A DNA stretch of 64,000 nucleotides from Pacificoceanicola sp048553275 (lineage in GTDB: Bacteria > Pseudomonadota > Alphaproteobacteria > Rhodobacterales > Rhodobacteraceae): NCBI RefSeq assembly GCF_048553275.1, contig NZ_JBLZMW010000006.1, positions 124,001 through 188,000 of the forward strand, in the 5' to 3' direction. A program made the translations under genes and the position numbers. Under the pieces are notes generated by a model. It worked only from the letters and a program-made list of their open reading frames with translations, was not told where the DNA came from and did no database searches. Numbering within the stretch: position 1 is the stretch's first letter; each line of letters begins with the position of its first letter. This document shows positions 24,667-33,448 of the stretch, one piece after another.

Positions 24667-26343
24667 ATGCGGATCGCGACACTGGCTCTGGCGGCGGTGA
24701 TCATGGGCGCGGGGGCCGCGCAGGCGGCGGGTGATGCGCTGATCATCGGCAATTCACGCTATGGTGCGGTGCAGAGCTTTTTCGGGGCAGAGCGGGTGCA
24801 GGCGGCCGGAGACAGGTTGCGCGGCGCGGGCATCGCGGTGACTGAGGTCAGCGATGCCGACCCGCGTGGGATGGAGCGCGCCTTTGCCGACTTTGTCGAG
24901 GGGATCGAGGATGGCTATGCGCCGTTGATCGTGATCCTCGCCGGGGCATTCCAGCATGGGCCGAGCGGGGCCTATCTGTTGCCGGTGCAGGGCGACACGG
25001 TGCCGGGCGCGGCCCAGGTTTTGACACAGGCCTTTCCGATTGACGCCGCGCTCGATGTGCTGGCGCAGCGGCCGGGACGCTCCTTCCTGATCCTGGGCGA
25101 GACGTCCGGCGATGTGCCGGTGGGGCCGTATCTGCAGAGCGGCATCGGGCCGCTGTCGGCGCCGCAGGGGGTGACCGTGATCCGCGGCCTGGCGCCGGAT
25201 GTGGCCGCTTATGCGGCGCGGGATCTGACGCGTCCGGATGTACGGCTGGCGGATGTGGCGGCGCGCTACGAGCTTGCGGTGGAGGGCTTTACCCCGCCGT
25301 GGCAGGTGGTGCTGCGCGAACAGGATATCGACCGCACGGTGGCGGAGACGCCGGTGGCGGCCGAATCCGATTCGCGGGCGCAGCAGGCGGATGACACGGC
25401 ATGGCGGCTGGCTCAGCAGGCGGACAGCGCGGAGGGCTATCGCACCTATCTTGACGGGTTTTCGGACGGGCGTCATGCGGCGGCGGCGCGGCAACGGCTG
25501 AGTGCGATCGAGGCCGAGCCGGCTTACGTGGAGCGGCGGCGCGAAGAGGCGCTGAACCTGAGCCGGGATGCGCGGCGCGAGATTCAGCGGGACCTGTCGA
25601 TCCTTGGCTATAACACGCGCGGAATCGACGGGATCTTCGGTCCCGGCACACGGGGGGCTGTGAAGGCGTGGCAGACGGCAACAGGGCGTAACGCCTCCGG
25701 TTATCTTGATACGCCGCAGATCCGGGCGATAGACGAGGCGTCGCGGGCGCGGGCAGCCGAGCTTGAGGCCGAGGCCGAGCGCCGCAAAGCGGAGCTGGAG
25801 CGCGAGGACAACCGGCTTTGGGCGCAGGTGCGCGGCAGCGGCGACGAGCAGAGCCTGCGGCGGTATCTGGAGCGGTTCCCGGATGGCCTTCACGCCACGC
25901 AGGCGCGCGAATCCCTTTCCCGGCTCGAAGAGCAACGTGCCGGGAACGCCGCACTACAGGACAGGCGGGCCTGGGACCGGGCGCGGGACGCGGGCACGGA
26001 GCAGGCTTATCGCGCCTATCTGAGCGAGCAGCCAGACGGAGCCTTCGTCGGTCAGGCCGAGGCGCAAATCGCGGCCCTTCGTCGTGCGGAGCAGGATGCC
26101 CGTGACGACGCGCGGGCCCAGGCCGAAGAAAAGGCGCTTGGGCTGAACCCGGTGGCCACACGGCTGGCGGAAGCGCGGCTGGCGCAGCTTGGGCTCAGTC
26201 CCGGCGCGGTCGATGGGACCTTCGATCAGAACACCCGCCGTGCGCTTCGAGAATTCCAGCGGACGCGGGGCCTGCCGGTGTCGGGCTACCTGGATGAGCA
26301 AACCGTGGTACGGCTTCTGGCGGACGGGATATTGGGGCGGTAG
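24667..26343 (+). CDS. secreted pseudo-caspase with two peptidoglycan-binding domains
   Basis: 558 aa with signal peptide (1-20). Residues 22-220 resemble a C14 caspase-like fold: DALIIGNSRYG, a His97 in AFQHGPSGAYLLPV, and a strand FLILGETSGD where an active enzyme has DxC-R. The cysteine is absent, so this is probably an inactive pseudo-caspase. Three copies of an about 36-residue W..Y..YL..FPDG..A module follow (246-281, 385-420, 436-471). Two peptidoglycan-binding domains sit at about 299-357 and 497-555, both with GIDG/AVDG-x-FG/D motifs. Likely an envelope scaffold. Confidence 0.8.
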   Translation: MRIATLALAAVIMGAGAAQAAGDALIIGNSRYGAVQSFFGAERVQAAGDRLRGAGIAVTEVSDADPRGMERAFADFVEGIEDGYAPLIVILAGAFQHGPSGAYLLPVQGDTVPGAAQVLTQAFPIDAALDVLAQRPGRSFLILGETSGDVPVGPYLQSGIGPLSAPQGVTVIRGLAPDVAAYAARDLTRPDVRLADVAARYELAVEGFTPPWQVVLREQDIDRTVAETPVAAESDSRAQQADDTAWRLAQQADSAEGYRTYLDGFSDGRHAAAARQRLSAIEAEPAYVERRREEALNLSRDARREIQRDLSILGYNTRGIDGIFGPGTRGAVKAWQTATGRNASGYLDTPQIRAIDEASRARAAELEAEAERRKAELEREDNRLWAQVRGSGDEQSLRRYLERFPDGLHATQARESLSRLEEQRAGNAALQDRRAWDRARDAGTEQAYRAYLSEQPDGAFVGQAEAQIAALRRAEQDARDDARAQAEEKALGLNPVATRLAEARLAQLGLSPGAVDGTFDQNTRRALREFQRTRGLPVSGYLDEQTVVRLLADGILGR

Positions 26344-26423
26344 TGCCACCGGAGGGCTGCGCGCGCCGGGTGCGCGGCCCCTTGCCGGCCCCGGAGCCCG
26401 GAGGCCTGTCCGATCCAATGAAA

Positions 26424-26448
26424 AAGGCCATCCCGGAGGGATGGCCTT
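26424..26448 (-). terminator. rho-independent terminator of rpmJ
   Basis: On the minus strand AAGGCCATCCC pairs with GGGATGGCCTT (11 bp, 3-nt loop), and the complement of the A-run at 26420-26425 gives TTTTTC. It lies 27 bp beyond the rpmJ stop. Confidence 0.85.
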
Positions 26449-26474
26449 GAAACGTCTCGCTGCTGTGCGTCAGC

Positions 26475-26600
26475 TCAGCCCTGACGGGCTTTGAACCGGC
26501 GCTGCGTCTTGTTGATTACGTAGACGCGGCCCTTACGGCGCACAACGCGGCAATCGCGATGGCGCTTCTTGAGCGAGCGGAGTGAGTTTGCGACCTTCAT
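26475..26600 (-). CDS. rpmJ: 50S ribosomal protein L36
   Basis: 41-aa ribosomal protein, full length, beginning MKVANSLRSLKKRHRDCRVV and ending with the family tail TQRRFKARQG. It is the variant with only one of the usual zinc-binding cysteines (C- form), common in alphaproteobacteria. The start is the ATG at 26600 behind GAGGAGAG; the longer upstream frame is not coding. Terminated by a strong hairpin. Confidence 0.96.
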   Translation of the reverse strand: MKVANSLRSLKKRHRDCRVVRRKGRVYVINKTQRRFKARQG

Positions 26601-26693
26601 GGTGGTCTCTCCTCTGTTCGTCGCGGCGCGCGAGCGCCATGCGGTTTGTTTGCCTTGCCTTCGGACCTGACGATCCGGAGACGATGAATTCCA

Positions 26694-26769
26694 TGGTGGG
26701 CGATACTGGGATCGAACCAGTGACCCCTTCGATGTCAACGAAGTGCTCTACCGCTGAGCTAATCACCCA
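26694..26769 (-). tRNA. tRNA-Val (anticodon GAC)
   Basis: 76-nt tRNA with encoded CCA. The acceptor strands are TGGGTGA and TCGCCCA with a single G-U, the D-arm region AGCTCAGCGGTAGAGC, and the anticodon stem CTTCG/CGAAG closing a TTGACAT loop with anticodon GAC. The T-arm is CTGGTTCGATCCCAG. It reads GUC/GUU valine codons. The gene lies 93 bp upstream of rpmJ on the same strand. Confidence 0.97.
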
Positions 26770-27035
26770 TATTATGGCCTGCGTTGCCTTTATTGCCCCG
26801 TTTCGTGGGTTTCCCCAAAAAATGGGGCGCGGAAGACCGCGCCGGTGGAGCGCTCTATAAAAGGAGTCGGAGGGGGGATCAAGCGGTTTTACTCAGAGTT
26901 TTTGTGACCATGCAAAATTTGCGTTTGATTTGACGTCGAGGGCGTGGCTTGATGGTTCCACGTGACCGGGATTTCCGCGCCAAACCGCTTCGTTCGCACG
27001 GAAAACTGCTGTATATGTGGATCGAGGGGACCCGG
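26770..27035. other. 266-bp intergenic region between tRNA-Val and the N-formylglutamate gene
   Basis: Divergent space. It contains two hairpins in tandem, CCCCA/TGGGG around 26818 and a perfect GCGCGG-AAGA-CCGCGC at 26827-26842, and then an AT-richer stretch. No ORF with a ribosome-binding site is seen. The promoter of tRNA-Val and rpmJ should lie at its left end. Confidence 0.4.
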
Positions 27036-27896
27036 ATGCCAAAGCTTGCCTATTCTTTGAATGTACCGGATGTGCGGACCTCCGCCGTGGTTTTCGCCTC
27101 TCCGCACTCGGGGCGGGATTATCCGTGGACTTTCCTGCGCAGTACGGTCTTGGACGATCATACGATCCGCTCGTCCGAGGATGCGTTTGTCGATCGTCTG
27201 TTCGACTGTGCACCGCAATTCGGAGCGCCGCTGCTGCGCGCCGGCGCGCCGCGGGCCTATGTCGATCTCAACCGATCGCTCGATGAGCTTGATCCTGCAT
27301 TGATCGAAGGGGTGCGGCGCAGCGGGCATAACCCGCGCGTGGCCAGCGGTCTCGGCGTGGTGCCGCGCGTGGTGGCCGGGGGGCGCGCAATTTATCGCGG
27401 CAAACTGCCGAAGGCAGAGGCGGAGCACCGGCTTGCACGCATCTGGAAACCCTATCATGCGCGTTTGCAACGGCTTCTCGACGAGGCGCATATGGAGTTC
27501 GGCGAGGCCATCTTGATCGATTGCCATTCCATGCCGCGTGAAGCGCTGGACAGCACGGTGCGCGCGGGCGCGCCGCGACCGGAGATCGTCATAGGCGACC
27601 GGTTCGGGGCTTCGGCGCATGGCGAAATCGTCGAGCGGGTGGAGGCGGCCTTTGCCGCCGCCGGTCTGCGGGTGGCCCGCAATGCGCCCTTCGCGGGTGC
27701 CTTCACGACGCAGCATTACGGCCGCCCATCGAAAGGCCAGCACGCGGTGCAGATCGAGATCGACCGCGCGATTTACATGGATGAGGCCACGATCCGGCCG
27801 AATCGTGATTTCCACGCGTTTCGCACTCTGCTTCGCAGCGTGGTGGCGGAAATCGCGGCCATCGGGCATCGCGATCAACAGATGGCGGCGGAGTGA
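27036..27896 (+). CDS. N-formylglutamate amidohydrolase family protein
   Basis: 286-aa zinc hydrolase that releases formate or ammonia from N-formyl-glutamate-type substrates. Motifs: VVFASPHSGRDYPWTF with the metal His, EDAFVDRLF, RAYVDLNRS, LIDCHSMP, GAFTTQHYGRP and VQIEIDRAIYMDE. Start ATG 27036 is 6 nt after GAGGGG. Two alternative upstream starts have weaker signals. No histidine-utilisation (hut) genes are near, so it could act on another N-formyl amino acid. Confidence 0.86.
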   Translation: MPKLAYSLNVPDVRTSAVVFASPHSGRDYPWTFLRSTVLDDHTIRSSEDAFVDRLFDCAPQFGAPLLRAGAPRAYVDLNRSLDELDPALIEGVRRSGHNPRVASGLGVVPRVVAGGRAIYRGKLPKAEAEHRLARIWKPYHARLQRLLDEAHMEFGEAILIDCHSMPREALDSTVRAGAPRPEIVIGDRFGASAHGEIVERVEAAFAAAGLRVARNAPFAGAFTTQHYGRPSKGQHAVQIEIDRAIYMDEATIRPNRDFHAFRTLLRSVVAEIAAIGHRDQQMAAE

Positions 27897-27911
27897 ACCG
27901 GGGCTGAGCCG

Positions 27912-28919
27912 TTAGGCTTCGGCGGATTTGTTCAAGACCCTGTCCAGCGCGGCATCCAGGGCGCCGGGATCGCCGATTTCGAGCCGGACCGGCAGGGTGA
28001 GAACCTTCATGCGAAAGTCGGGGGGCAGGCGCACAGCGTCTTTCTCCGTGGTGACAAGCTGCGCGCCAAGCTGCGCGGCATCGCTTTCCAGCCGGGTCAT
28101 CAGGGCTGTGGTCAGGGGCTGATGATCATCCAGCGCCTCGAACCGTTTTAAATCGGCGCCAAGGGCGCGCAGCGTGGCAAAGAACTTCTCCGGATGGCCG
28201 ATCCCGGCAAAGGCCAGCACGGGTAGGCCGTCCCAGTCCATGCCGGTCTGCAGCGGCGCCAGATGGCCGGTAACATGCGGCAGCGTGATCCGGTCCCCCC
28301 AGATCTTGGCAAACCGCGCTTGCGCCGCGTCCGGCCCGATCGACAGCAACAGGTCGGCGCGCGCCAGACCGGCGGCGACCGATTCACGCAGCGGGCCAGC
28401 GGGCAGGCAACGGCCATTGCCGAAGCCTGCGACCGCATCAACCACGACGATCGAAAGCGCCTTGGGCAGGGTGGGGTTCTGAAAACCGTCGTCCATGATC
28501 AGCACCCCGGCGCCTGCGGCCTCTGCGGCGCGCGCGGCGGCGGCGCGGTCCTTGCCGATCCATGTCGGGGTGAAGGCGGCGATAAGCAGAGGTTCGTCCC
28601 CGACGTCCCCGGCGGTGTGGGTCTTTGGATCGACCTGCACCGGCCCCTTGAGCTGCCCGCCGTAGCCGCGCGAGATCACATGCGGGGTCTGGCCGCGCGC
28701 CATCAGGCGCATCAGTAGGGCAATGACGGTCGGTGTCTTGCCGGTGCCGCCCGCGTTGATGTTGCCGACGCAGATCACCGGGATTTTCGGGCTGTAGGCA
28801 GGGGGCTGTGCCACGCGCCGCGCGGTGGCGCGGGCGGTCAGGACAGCCAGCGGCGCGGCGAGGCGGGCACGCAGGTCGGGCGTGTCGGGCGGGGTGAACC
28901 AGAAACGGGGCGGGCGCAT
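27912..28919 (-). CDS. lpxK: tetraacyldisaccharide 4'-kinase LpxK
   Basis: Inner-membrane kinase adding the 4'-phosphate to the lipid A precursor. 335 aa, with the P-loop GNINAGGTGKTPT near residue 57 preceded by the N-terminal membrane-associated segment MRPPRFWFTPPDTP. The conserved ISRGYGGQ and IMDDGFQNP motifs are present. Start ATG 28919 shares its A with the waaA stop (TGATG), so translation is coupled. Last gene of the pmbA-cysQ-DUF4170-waaA-lpxK operon. Confidence 0.94.
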   Translation of the reverse strand: MRPPRFWFTPPDTPDLRARLAAPLAVLTARATARRVAQPPAYSPKIPVICVGNINAGGTGKTPTVIALLMRLMARGQTPHVISRGYGGQLKGPVQVDPKTHTAGDVGDEPLLIAAFTPTWIGKDRAAAARAAEAAGAGVLIMDDGFQNPTLPKALSIVVVDAVAGFGNGRCLPAGPLRESVAAGLARADLLLSIGPDAAQARFAKIWGDRITLPHVTGHLAPLQTGMDWDGLPVLAFAGIGHPEKFFATLRALGADLKRFEALDDHQPLTTALMTRLESDAAQLGAQLVTTEKDAVRLPPDFRMKVLTLPVRLEIGDPGALDAALDRVLNKSAEA

Positions 28920-30133
28920 CAGCGGGTGTCCTCGCGGTCGAGATGGGTGAAGATCGCGGCGATCACCGTGTCGATCAGCTCCGCGCCAGAGGAAACCACG
29001 TCCCACCCCGCATGCGCCATGGCCGCCGCCTGATCCGGGGCGACGAGGTGCGAGACCGCGGTGGCCAGCGAATCCGCGTCACGCACGATCCGCGCGGCCC
29101 CGGCATCGACCAGCTTCGAATAGCTCGACAGGTGCCGCGAGACGTTGGGGCCATAGAGAATGGCCGTGCCAAGGGCGGCGGCCTCGAAGGGGTCGGTGCC
29201 GCCGTATCCTGACGTCATGGAGCCGCCAAGGAAGGCCAGCGGCGCGGCGCGATACCACAGGCCCAGCTCCTCCGGTCCTTCGGCGAGCATGACCATGGTG
29301 TTGTCATCGGGCGTCTCGCCCGCATCCCAATTGCAGCAGCGCAGTTGTTCGGCGGCGACGATCCGGTTGATGGCGTCGAAATCGCTGTCGGAGGCGGGAA
29401 CAAGGATGAGCAACAGGCGATGCGCCAGTCGCACGGCCCGGCGGTGGGCCCGCAGAACGTCGGTGGCCTCGTCCGGCCTGATCCGAGCAGCCAGCCAGAC
29501 GGGGCGCCCGGCAAGGGCAGCGGCAAGCTCTTCATGCTGGCCTTCGTCACATTCGAGCGGGGTGCCGGTGTCGACAAAGGCCCCCGCGTGCCTGATTACG
29601 TCGCTGCGCACGCCCATGCGCCGCAGTTGCCGTCCGGCGGCCACGCTGGGCGCGTGAATGCGGTGGAAGAGCGCCATGGTCGCTCCGGTGGGGTCCGGCA
29701 GCCAACGCGGGACAGGGCAGTGCCAGTGCCCCGCTGCTGGGGGCAGGGCGATCATCTGCGCGCCACTGCCGCGCATCGCCTGCAACAGCGCCGGACGCAG
29801 CATACCGGCGGCCCAGAGACAGACATCAGGGCGCAGCCGCGCGGCGAAGGCGTCGCAATCGGAGCTGCGTTCGGGGGGCAGCGGCAGGGTGGTCATGCCC
29901 GGCGGCGCCGGGTCTGTCCCAGAGAGCACAACCTGCACCTCGGGGCGCTGCTGCTGGATGCGGCTGCACAGATTGACAAGGGCGCGGGCCTGATCGCCCG
30001 GCTCCGCATGGGCCCAGATCACCGGGCCGGAGGCCGGCCGTGTCCAGGTCTGCCCGGAGGCCGGACCACCAAAGGCGATGCCCCCGCGCGCATAGGCCAG
30101 ATAAGCCTGCAGGCTCAATGTGCGCGAGGCCAA
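28919..30133 (-). CDS. waaA: 3-deoxy-D-manno-octulosonic acid transferase (WaaA/KdtA)
   Basis: 404-aa glycosyltransferase (GT30) that adds Kdo to the lipid A precursor. The C-terminal GT-B nucleotide-sugar region contains EELGLWYRAAPLAFLGGSMTSGYGGTDPFEAAALG. The N-terminal acceptor motif, usually W-x-H-x-x-S-V-G-E, is here WAHAEPGDQ (40-48), so the catalytic Glu position is altered. TTG start at 30133 directly follows the DUF4170 stop. Operon partners lpxK and DUF4170 make the family assignment safe; the biochemical activity is less sure. Confidence 0.85.
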   Translation of the reverse strand: MASRTLSLQAYLAYARGGIAFGGPASGQTWTRPASGPVIWAHAEPGDQARALVNLCSRIQQQRPEVQVVLSGTDPAPPGMTTLPLPPERSSDCDAFAARLRPDVCLWAAGMLRPALLQAMRGSGAQMIALPPAAGHWHCPVPRWLPDPTGATMALFHRIHAPSVAAGRQLRRMGVRSDVIRHAGAFVDTGTPLECDEGQHEELAAALAGRPVWLAARIRPDEATDVLRAHRRAVRLAHRLLLILVPASDSDFDAINRIVAAEQLRCCNWDAGETPDDNTMVMLAEGPEELGLWYRAAPLAFLGGSMTSGYGGTDPFEAAALGTAILYGPNVSRHLSSYSKLVDAGAARIVRDADSLATAVSHLVAPDQAAAMAHAGWDVVSSGAELIDTVIAAIFTHLDREDTR

Positions 30134-30136
30134 GGC

Positions 30137-30376
30137 TCAGCCCAGTTCTTCGGTCGAAGAGACTTCCTGCTCTTCATCGCGCAGGCGATGCAGGTGGGCG
30201 ATGTAATACCGCATATGGGCATTGTCGACGGTGCGCTGAGCCGCCGCCTTCCATGCGTTGTAGGCGGTTTCGTAATTGGGGAAGATACCGACGATATCGA
30301 GCGCGTCGACATCGCGGAACACGGATTTCGACGGGTCGACCAGCTCGCCGCCAAAAACAAGGTGAAGTCTTTGCAT
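30137..30376 (-). CDS. DUF4170 domain protein
   Basis: 79-aa protein of the DUF4170 family, found beside Kdo/lipid A genes in alphaproteobacteria. It begins with MQRLHLVFGGELVDP and contains a conserved IVGIFPNYETAYNAWKAAAQRTVDNAH segment, with an acidic C-terminus. The start codon follows a GGAGCC site. Function unknown. Four nucleotides separate its stop from the TTG start of waaA. Confidence 0.88.
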   Translation of the reverse strand: MQRLHLVFGGELVDPSKSVFRDVDALDIVGIFPNYETAYNAWKAAAQRTVDNAHMRYYIAHLHRLRDEEQEVSSTEELG

Positions 30377-30488
30377 TTGGGCTCCTTTTTCGTGCCGTGT
30401 ATGCGTGGCCCGAGACTAGCGGGTTTGCGCCGGGCCTTGAACCGCTTTTCGCCTGCCGTGTGTTACGGGGCGGTGAACGCGGCGCTTT

Positions 30489-31262
30489 TCAAAGCAACTG
30501 ATCGAGCAGCAGAGCGTGCAGCGCCGGGTTGGCCGCCAGAACGCCGTTGGTCTGTGGGTGCGGATTGTTGAAGCGCAGCGGCGCGCCCTTGCGGTCCGTG
30601 GCGCGCGCGCCCGCTTCGGTCAGAATCAGGGCCCCCGCAGCGATGTCCCATTCCCACGATGGGCGGAAGGTGAACATGGCGTCATAGCGCCCCTCGGCAA
30701 CAAGGCTGAGCCGGTAGGCCAGCGAGGGCCGGTGGCTGCGCTTCATCTCGGGCACGCCGCGCCGCCAATGATGCGCGTCAAAGCTTGGCCGTGTGGCGAG
30801 AACCTTTGCCTGCGGGAGTGTTGCGGTTCGGCTGGTGGCGATCGGGCTGCCGTTGAGACGGGCGCCATGGCCGAGGCTGGCGCTGTAAAGCCTGTCGCGT
30901 GCGGGCAGGTAGACAACAGCGGCGGTCACCTCTCCCCCGCGCACTACCGCCAGCGCATGGGCCCAGGTGTCCGAGCCTTCGATAAAGCTGCGGGTGCCGT
31001 CGATAGGGTCGACGATGAAGACAGTCTCTGTGTCTTGCCGCGCGGCGCTGTCGTCGCTTTCCTCGGAGAGCCAGCCATAGTCCGGCCGGGCCCGGCGCAG
31101 CCGGTCTTCAAGCAGGGCGTTGACCGCGAGGTCGGCCTTGGTCACCGGGCCGGCGCCATCGTCCTTTTCGCGGATTTGCAGATCGCCGCCCACATGCGAC
31201 AGGGCTTCCTTGCCCGCCGCCCTCGCAACGTCGATCAGCAGGGAGAGATCACTCCCCGGCAA
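30489..31262 (-). CDS. inositol-monophosphatase family 3'(2'),5'-bisphosphate nucleotidase-like
   Basis: 257-aa lithium-sensitive phosphatase of the IMPase/CysQ family, expected to remove the 3' phosphate from PAP or a similar compound. Metal-site motifs are LSEESDD, VDPIDGTRSFIEGSDTW, and the C-terminal SWEWDIAAGALILTEAG. The start is a TTG at 31262, which overlaps the pmbA end by 14 nt. IMPase-family enzymes are broad, so inositol or histidinol phosphatase activity is also possible. Confidence 0.85.
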   Translation of the reverse strand: MPGSDLSLLIDVARAAGKEALSHVGGDLQIREKDDGAGPVTKADLAVNALLEDRLRRARPDYGWLSEESDDSAARQDTETVFIVDPIDGTRSFIEGSDTWAHALAVVRGGEVTAAVVYLPARDRLYSASLGHGARLNGSPIATSRTATLPQAKVLATRPSFDAHHWRRGVPEMKRSHRPSLAYRLSLVAEGRYDAMFTFRPSWEWDIAAGALILTEAGARATDRKGAPLRFNNPHPQTNGVLAANPALHALLLDQLL

Positions 31263-32595
31263 GGGTGAGCCCTTCGACCAGCAGCGAGGGCACCACGCGG
31301 CTCAGGTGGAGGCGGGCGTCATTTGCGGGGACAATGCTGGGCAGCATGTCGCGCAGGTTGCCGGCGACGGTGACGCCGGACACCGGTCCGGTGATTTCGC
31401 CGTTTTCGACCCAGAGCCCGGCGGCCCCGCGCGAATAATCGCCCGTGTTGCCGTTGATCGTGGCGCCGATCATCGAGGTGACGATGAGGCCGGTGCCCAT
31501 CGCGCGGATCAGATCATCGCGGCTGTGGCTGCCCTGGGTCAGGGCAAGGTTCCATGGCGTGGGCGAGGGGCCGGACCCGGCGCTGCGGGCGGCGTTGCCA
31601 GTGGGATCGAGGCCCAGCTTGCGGGCATTGGCCAGATCGAGTGTCCAGTTTTTCAGCACGCCGTGCTCGATGATCGCGCGCTTGCGTGTCGGCAGACCCT
31701 CAGCGTCGAAAGGCCGCGAGCCGGACGCGCGGGGGCGATGGGGATCTTCGATCAGCGACAGCCCTTCGGGCAGGATCTGCTCGCCCATGGCGTTCATCAG
31801 CCAGCTGGCCCCGCGCGCCACGGCGGCACCATTGGCCGCCGCCATCAGGTGGCCGATCAGAGAGGCGGCGATGCGCTCGTCGAAGAGCACGGGATAGGCG
31901 CCGGTCTTCGGCTTGCCGGGGTTCAGGCGCGCGAGGGTGCGCTCGGCGGCGCTGTGGCCGATCTCCTCGGGGCTGCGCAAATCGGCCTGAAAAGTTCGGC
32001 TGTCGCCGTCATAATCGCGTTCCATGCCAAGGCCGGTTCCGGCGATGGCGACGCAGGAGGTGCTGCGCGAGGTTCGGCGATACCCCCCCTCGAACCCGTT
32101 GGAGGCGGCGAGCCAGACATCGCGGGCGCTGTAGGCGGCGGAGGCCGATTGCACCTGCGTTATGCCCTCATGGCCGAGCGCGGCGGCCTCCGCGCGGCGG
32201 GCGTCGTCCTCAAGCGTGGCGGGGGCGGGCTCGGCTGTCTCATCGCTGAGTTCAAGCGCCGCGAGATCCCAGTCGGCGGCGAGCTGATCCGGATCGGCAA
32301 GCCCGGCACAGGGATCCTCGGGGGCTTCCCTGGCCATGGCAACGGCGCGGGCGGCCATGGTTTCGATGGTGTGGTCCGAGGTGTCGGAGGCCGAGACGAT
32401 GGCGCTGCGCTTGCCAACAAAGACCCGCAGGCCGATGTCGCTGCCTTCGGCGCGCTCGGCTTGTTCGAGCAGTCCGGCGCGCACGTCGATGGAGACGGCG
32501 GTTCCGGCAAGGGCGATGGCGTCGGCGCTGTCGGCCCCGGCGGCTTTCGCGGCGCTCAGAAGCGATTGGGTCAGGTCCTGCGGCGATTTAGGCAT
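31249..32595 (-). CDS. pmbA: TldD/PmbA-family metalloprotease-like protein PmbA
   Basis: 448-aa member of the PmbA side of the TldD/PmbA protease pair, which in other bacteria degrades or matures small peptides as a heterodimer with TldD. TldD is not in this window. Start ATG 32595 after GGAG. The conserved core LPEGLSLIEDPHRPRASGSRPFDAEG and the C-terminal GDYSRGAAGLWVENG, with ISGPVSGVTVAGN-like sequence, fit the family. The TldD-type zinc-binding HExxxH is absent, as expected for PmbA. Head of the operon. Confidence 0.9.
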   Translation of the reverse strand: MPKSPQDLTQSLLSAAKAAGADSADAIALAGTAVSIDVRAGLLEQAERAEGSDIGLRVFVGKRSAIVSASDTSDHTIETMAARAVAMAREAPEDPCAGLADPDQLAADWDLAALELSDETAEPAPATLEDDARRAEAAALGHEGITQVQSASAAYSARDVWLAASNGFEGGYRRTSRSTSCVAIAGTGLGMERDYDGDSRTFQADLRSPEEIGHSAAERTLARLNPGKPKTGAYPVLFDERIAASLIGHLMAAANGAAVARGASWLMNAMGEQILPEGLSLIEDPHRPRASGSRPFDAEGLPTRKRAIIEHGVLKNWTLDLANARKLGLDPTGNAARSAGSGPSPTPWNLALTQGSHSRDDLIRAMGTGLIVTSMIGATINGNTGDYSRGAAGLWVENGEITGPVSGVTVAGNLRDMLPSIVPANDARLHLSRVVPSLLVEGLTLAGE

Positions 32596-32707
32596 GGGCG
32601 CTCCGGCGGTCACTCTGGTTCACACGGAGGTAGGCCGGATTGCTGCGCGGTACAAGACTGCGAGCCTGATTGCAGCCCTCAAAACGCTTGGTGTGCGGCC
32701 CGCGGGC

Positions 32708-33448
32708 CTATTCCGACGTCACGGCGACGATCGGCCCCATTTGCCTGCCGAGGTCCGCGCGGTTGAGCGCGGGCGCGAACAGGCGGGAGACATTGCCGTC
32801 GAGGAACAGCGCATTCGGCAGGTTCAGGCCATCGCGGAACAGCCGGGCAAACTCAAAGAAGGTCACCGAGGTTTCCGAGATCGCGAAAACCGCCCGTTTT
32901 CCGTCCGCCGAGGTGCCGACCCCGTTGCGCACATAGCGCGAGGTGCTCTCCGGCAGGAAACGCGGGTGCAGCGCTCCGTCGATCACCAGCATCGGGCCGG
33001 ATTGCGTCGCGTAACGGCAGTCGGGCCTGCGCTCCAGATAATCGCGGGTTTCGATCACATGGGCGCGGCGGTCCTGAATGCACAGCAGGCCATTGGGCAG
33101 CAGGCCGAAGTTGCCGGGACCGGGATTGGAGATGACGCGCATCGCCTCCCTGCCGTCCTCGACATAATGGCCCACGGGCGAGCGGTCCTCGTGATACATC
33201 CCGGCATTCATGGCAAAAAGCAGTGTCTTTCCCTCGCCATTCAGCCGCGATTCGAGCGTGGAGAAATCCCCGATGGGCTGCCCGTCGGGCGTGTTGAGAA
33301 AGAGCCGCAGGTGGTCCTGCGCCGGATCCACGTCACAAATGGAGTAGCGATTGCCTTCGAAGCGGATGGTTTCGCAGGACAGGGCCGAGGCGCCGGACGC
33401 AACAAGCCCGGCGACCAGGGCCAGGCATGCGGCCAGCCATGGCCTCAC
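32708..33448 (-). CDS. secreted phosphodiester glycosidase (NAGPA-domain) protein
   Basis: 246-aa exported protein with a signal peptide (1-22, ending ASGASA before LSCETI). The mature domain fits the phosphodiester glycosidase/NAGPA family: LLFAMNAGMYHEDRSPVGHYVEDG, FGLLPNGLLCIQDRRAHV, ATQSGPMLVIDGALHP, and GTSADGKRAVFAIS followed by NALFLDGNVSRLF. Its ATG overlaps the rbfA stop by 4 nt, so it is co-translated with a ribosome-maturation factor. The physiological substrate is unknown; the family often acts on glycan-phosphodiesters. Confidence 0.85.
   Translation of the reverse strand: MRPWLAACLALVAGLVASGASALSCETIRFEGNRYSICDVDPAQDHLRLFLNTPDGQPIGDFSTLESRLNGEGKTLLFAMNAGMYHEDRSPVGHYVEDGREAMRVISNPGPGNFGLLPNGLLCIQDRRAHVIETRDYLERRPDCRYATQSGPMLVIDGALHPRFLPESTSRYVRNGVGTSADGKRAVFAISETSVTFFEFARLFRDGLNLPNALFLDGNVSRLFAPALNRADLGRQMGPIVAVTSE

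Noticed and set aside
26694..27896. Integrated element at tRNA-Val
   Set aside because: Neighbouring genes are housekeeping (rpmJ, formylglutamate amidohydrolase); there is no integrase or repeated tRNA 3' end nearby.
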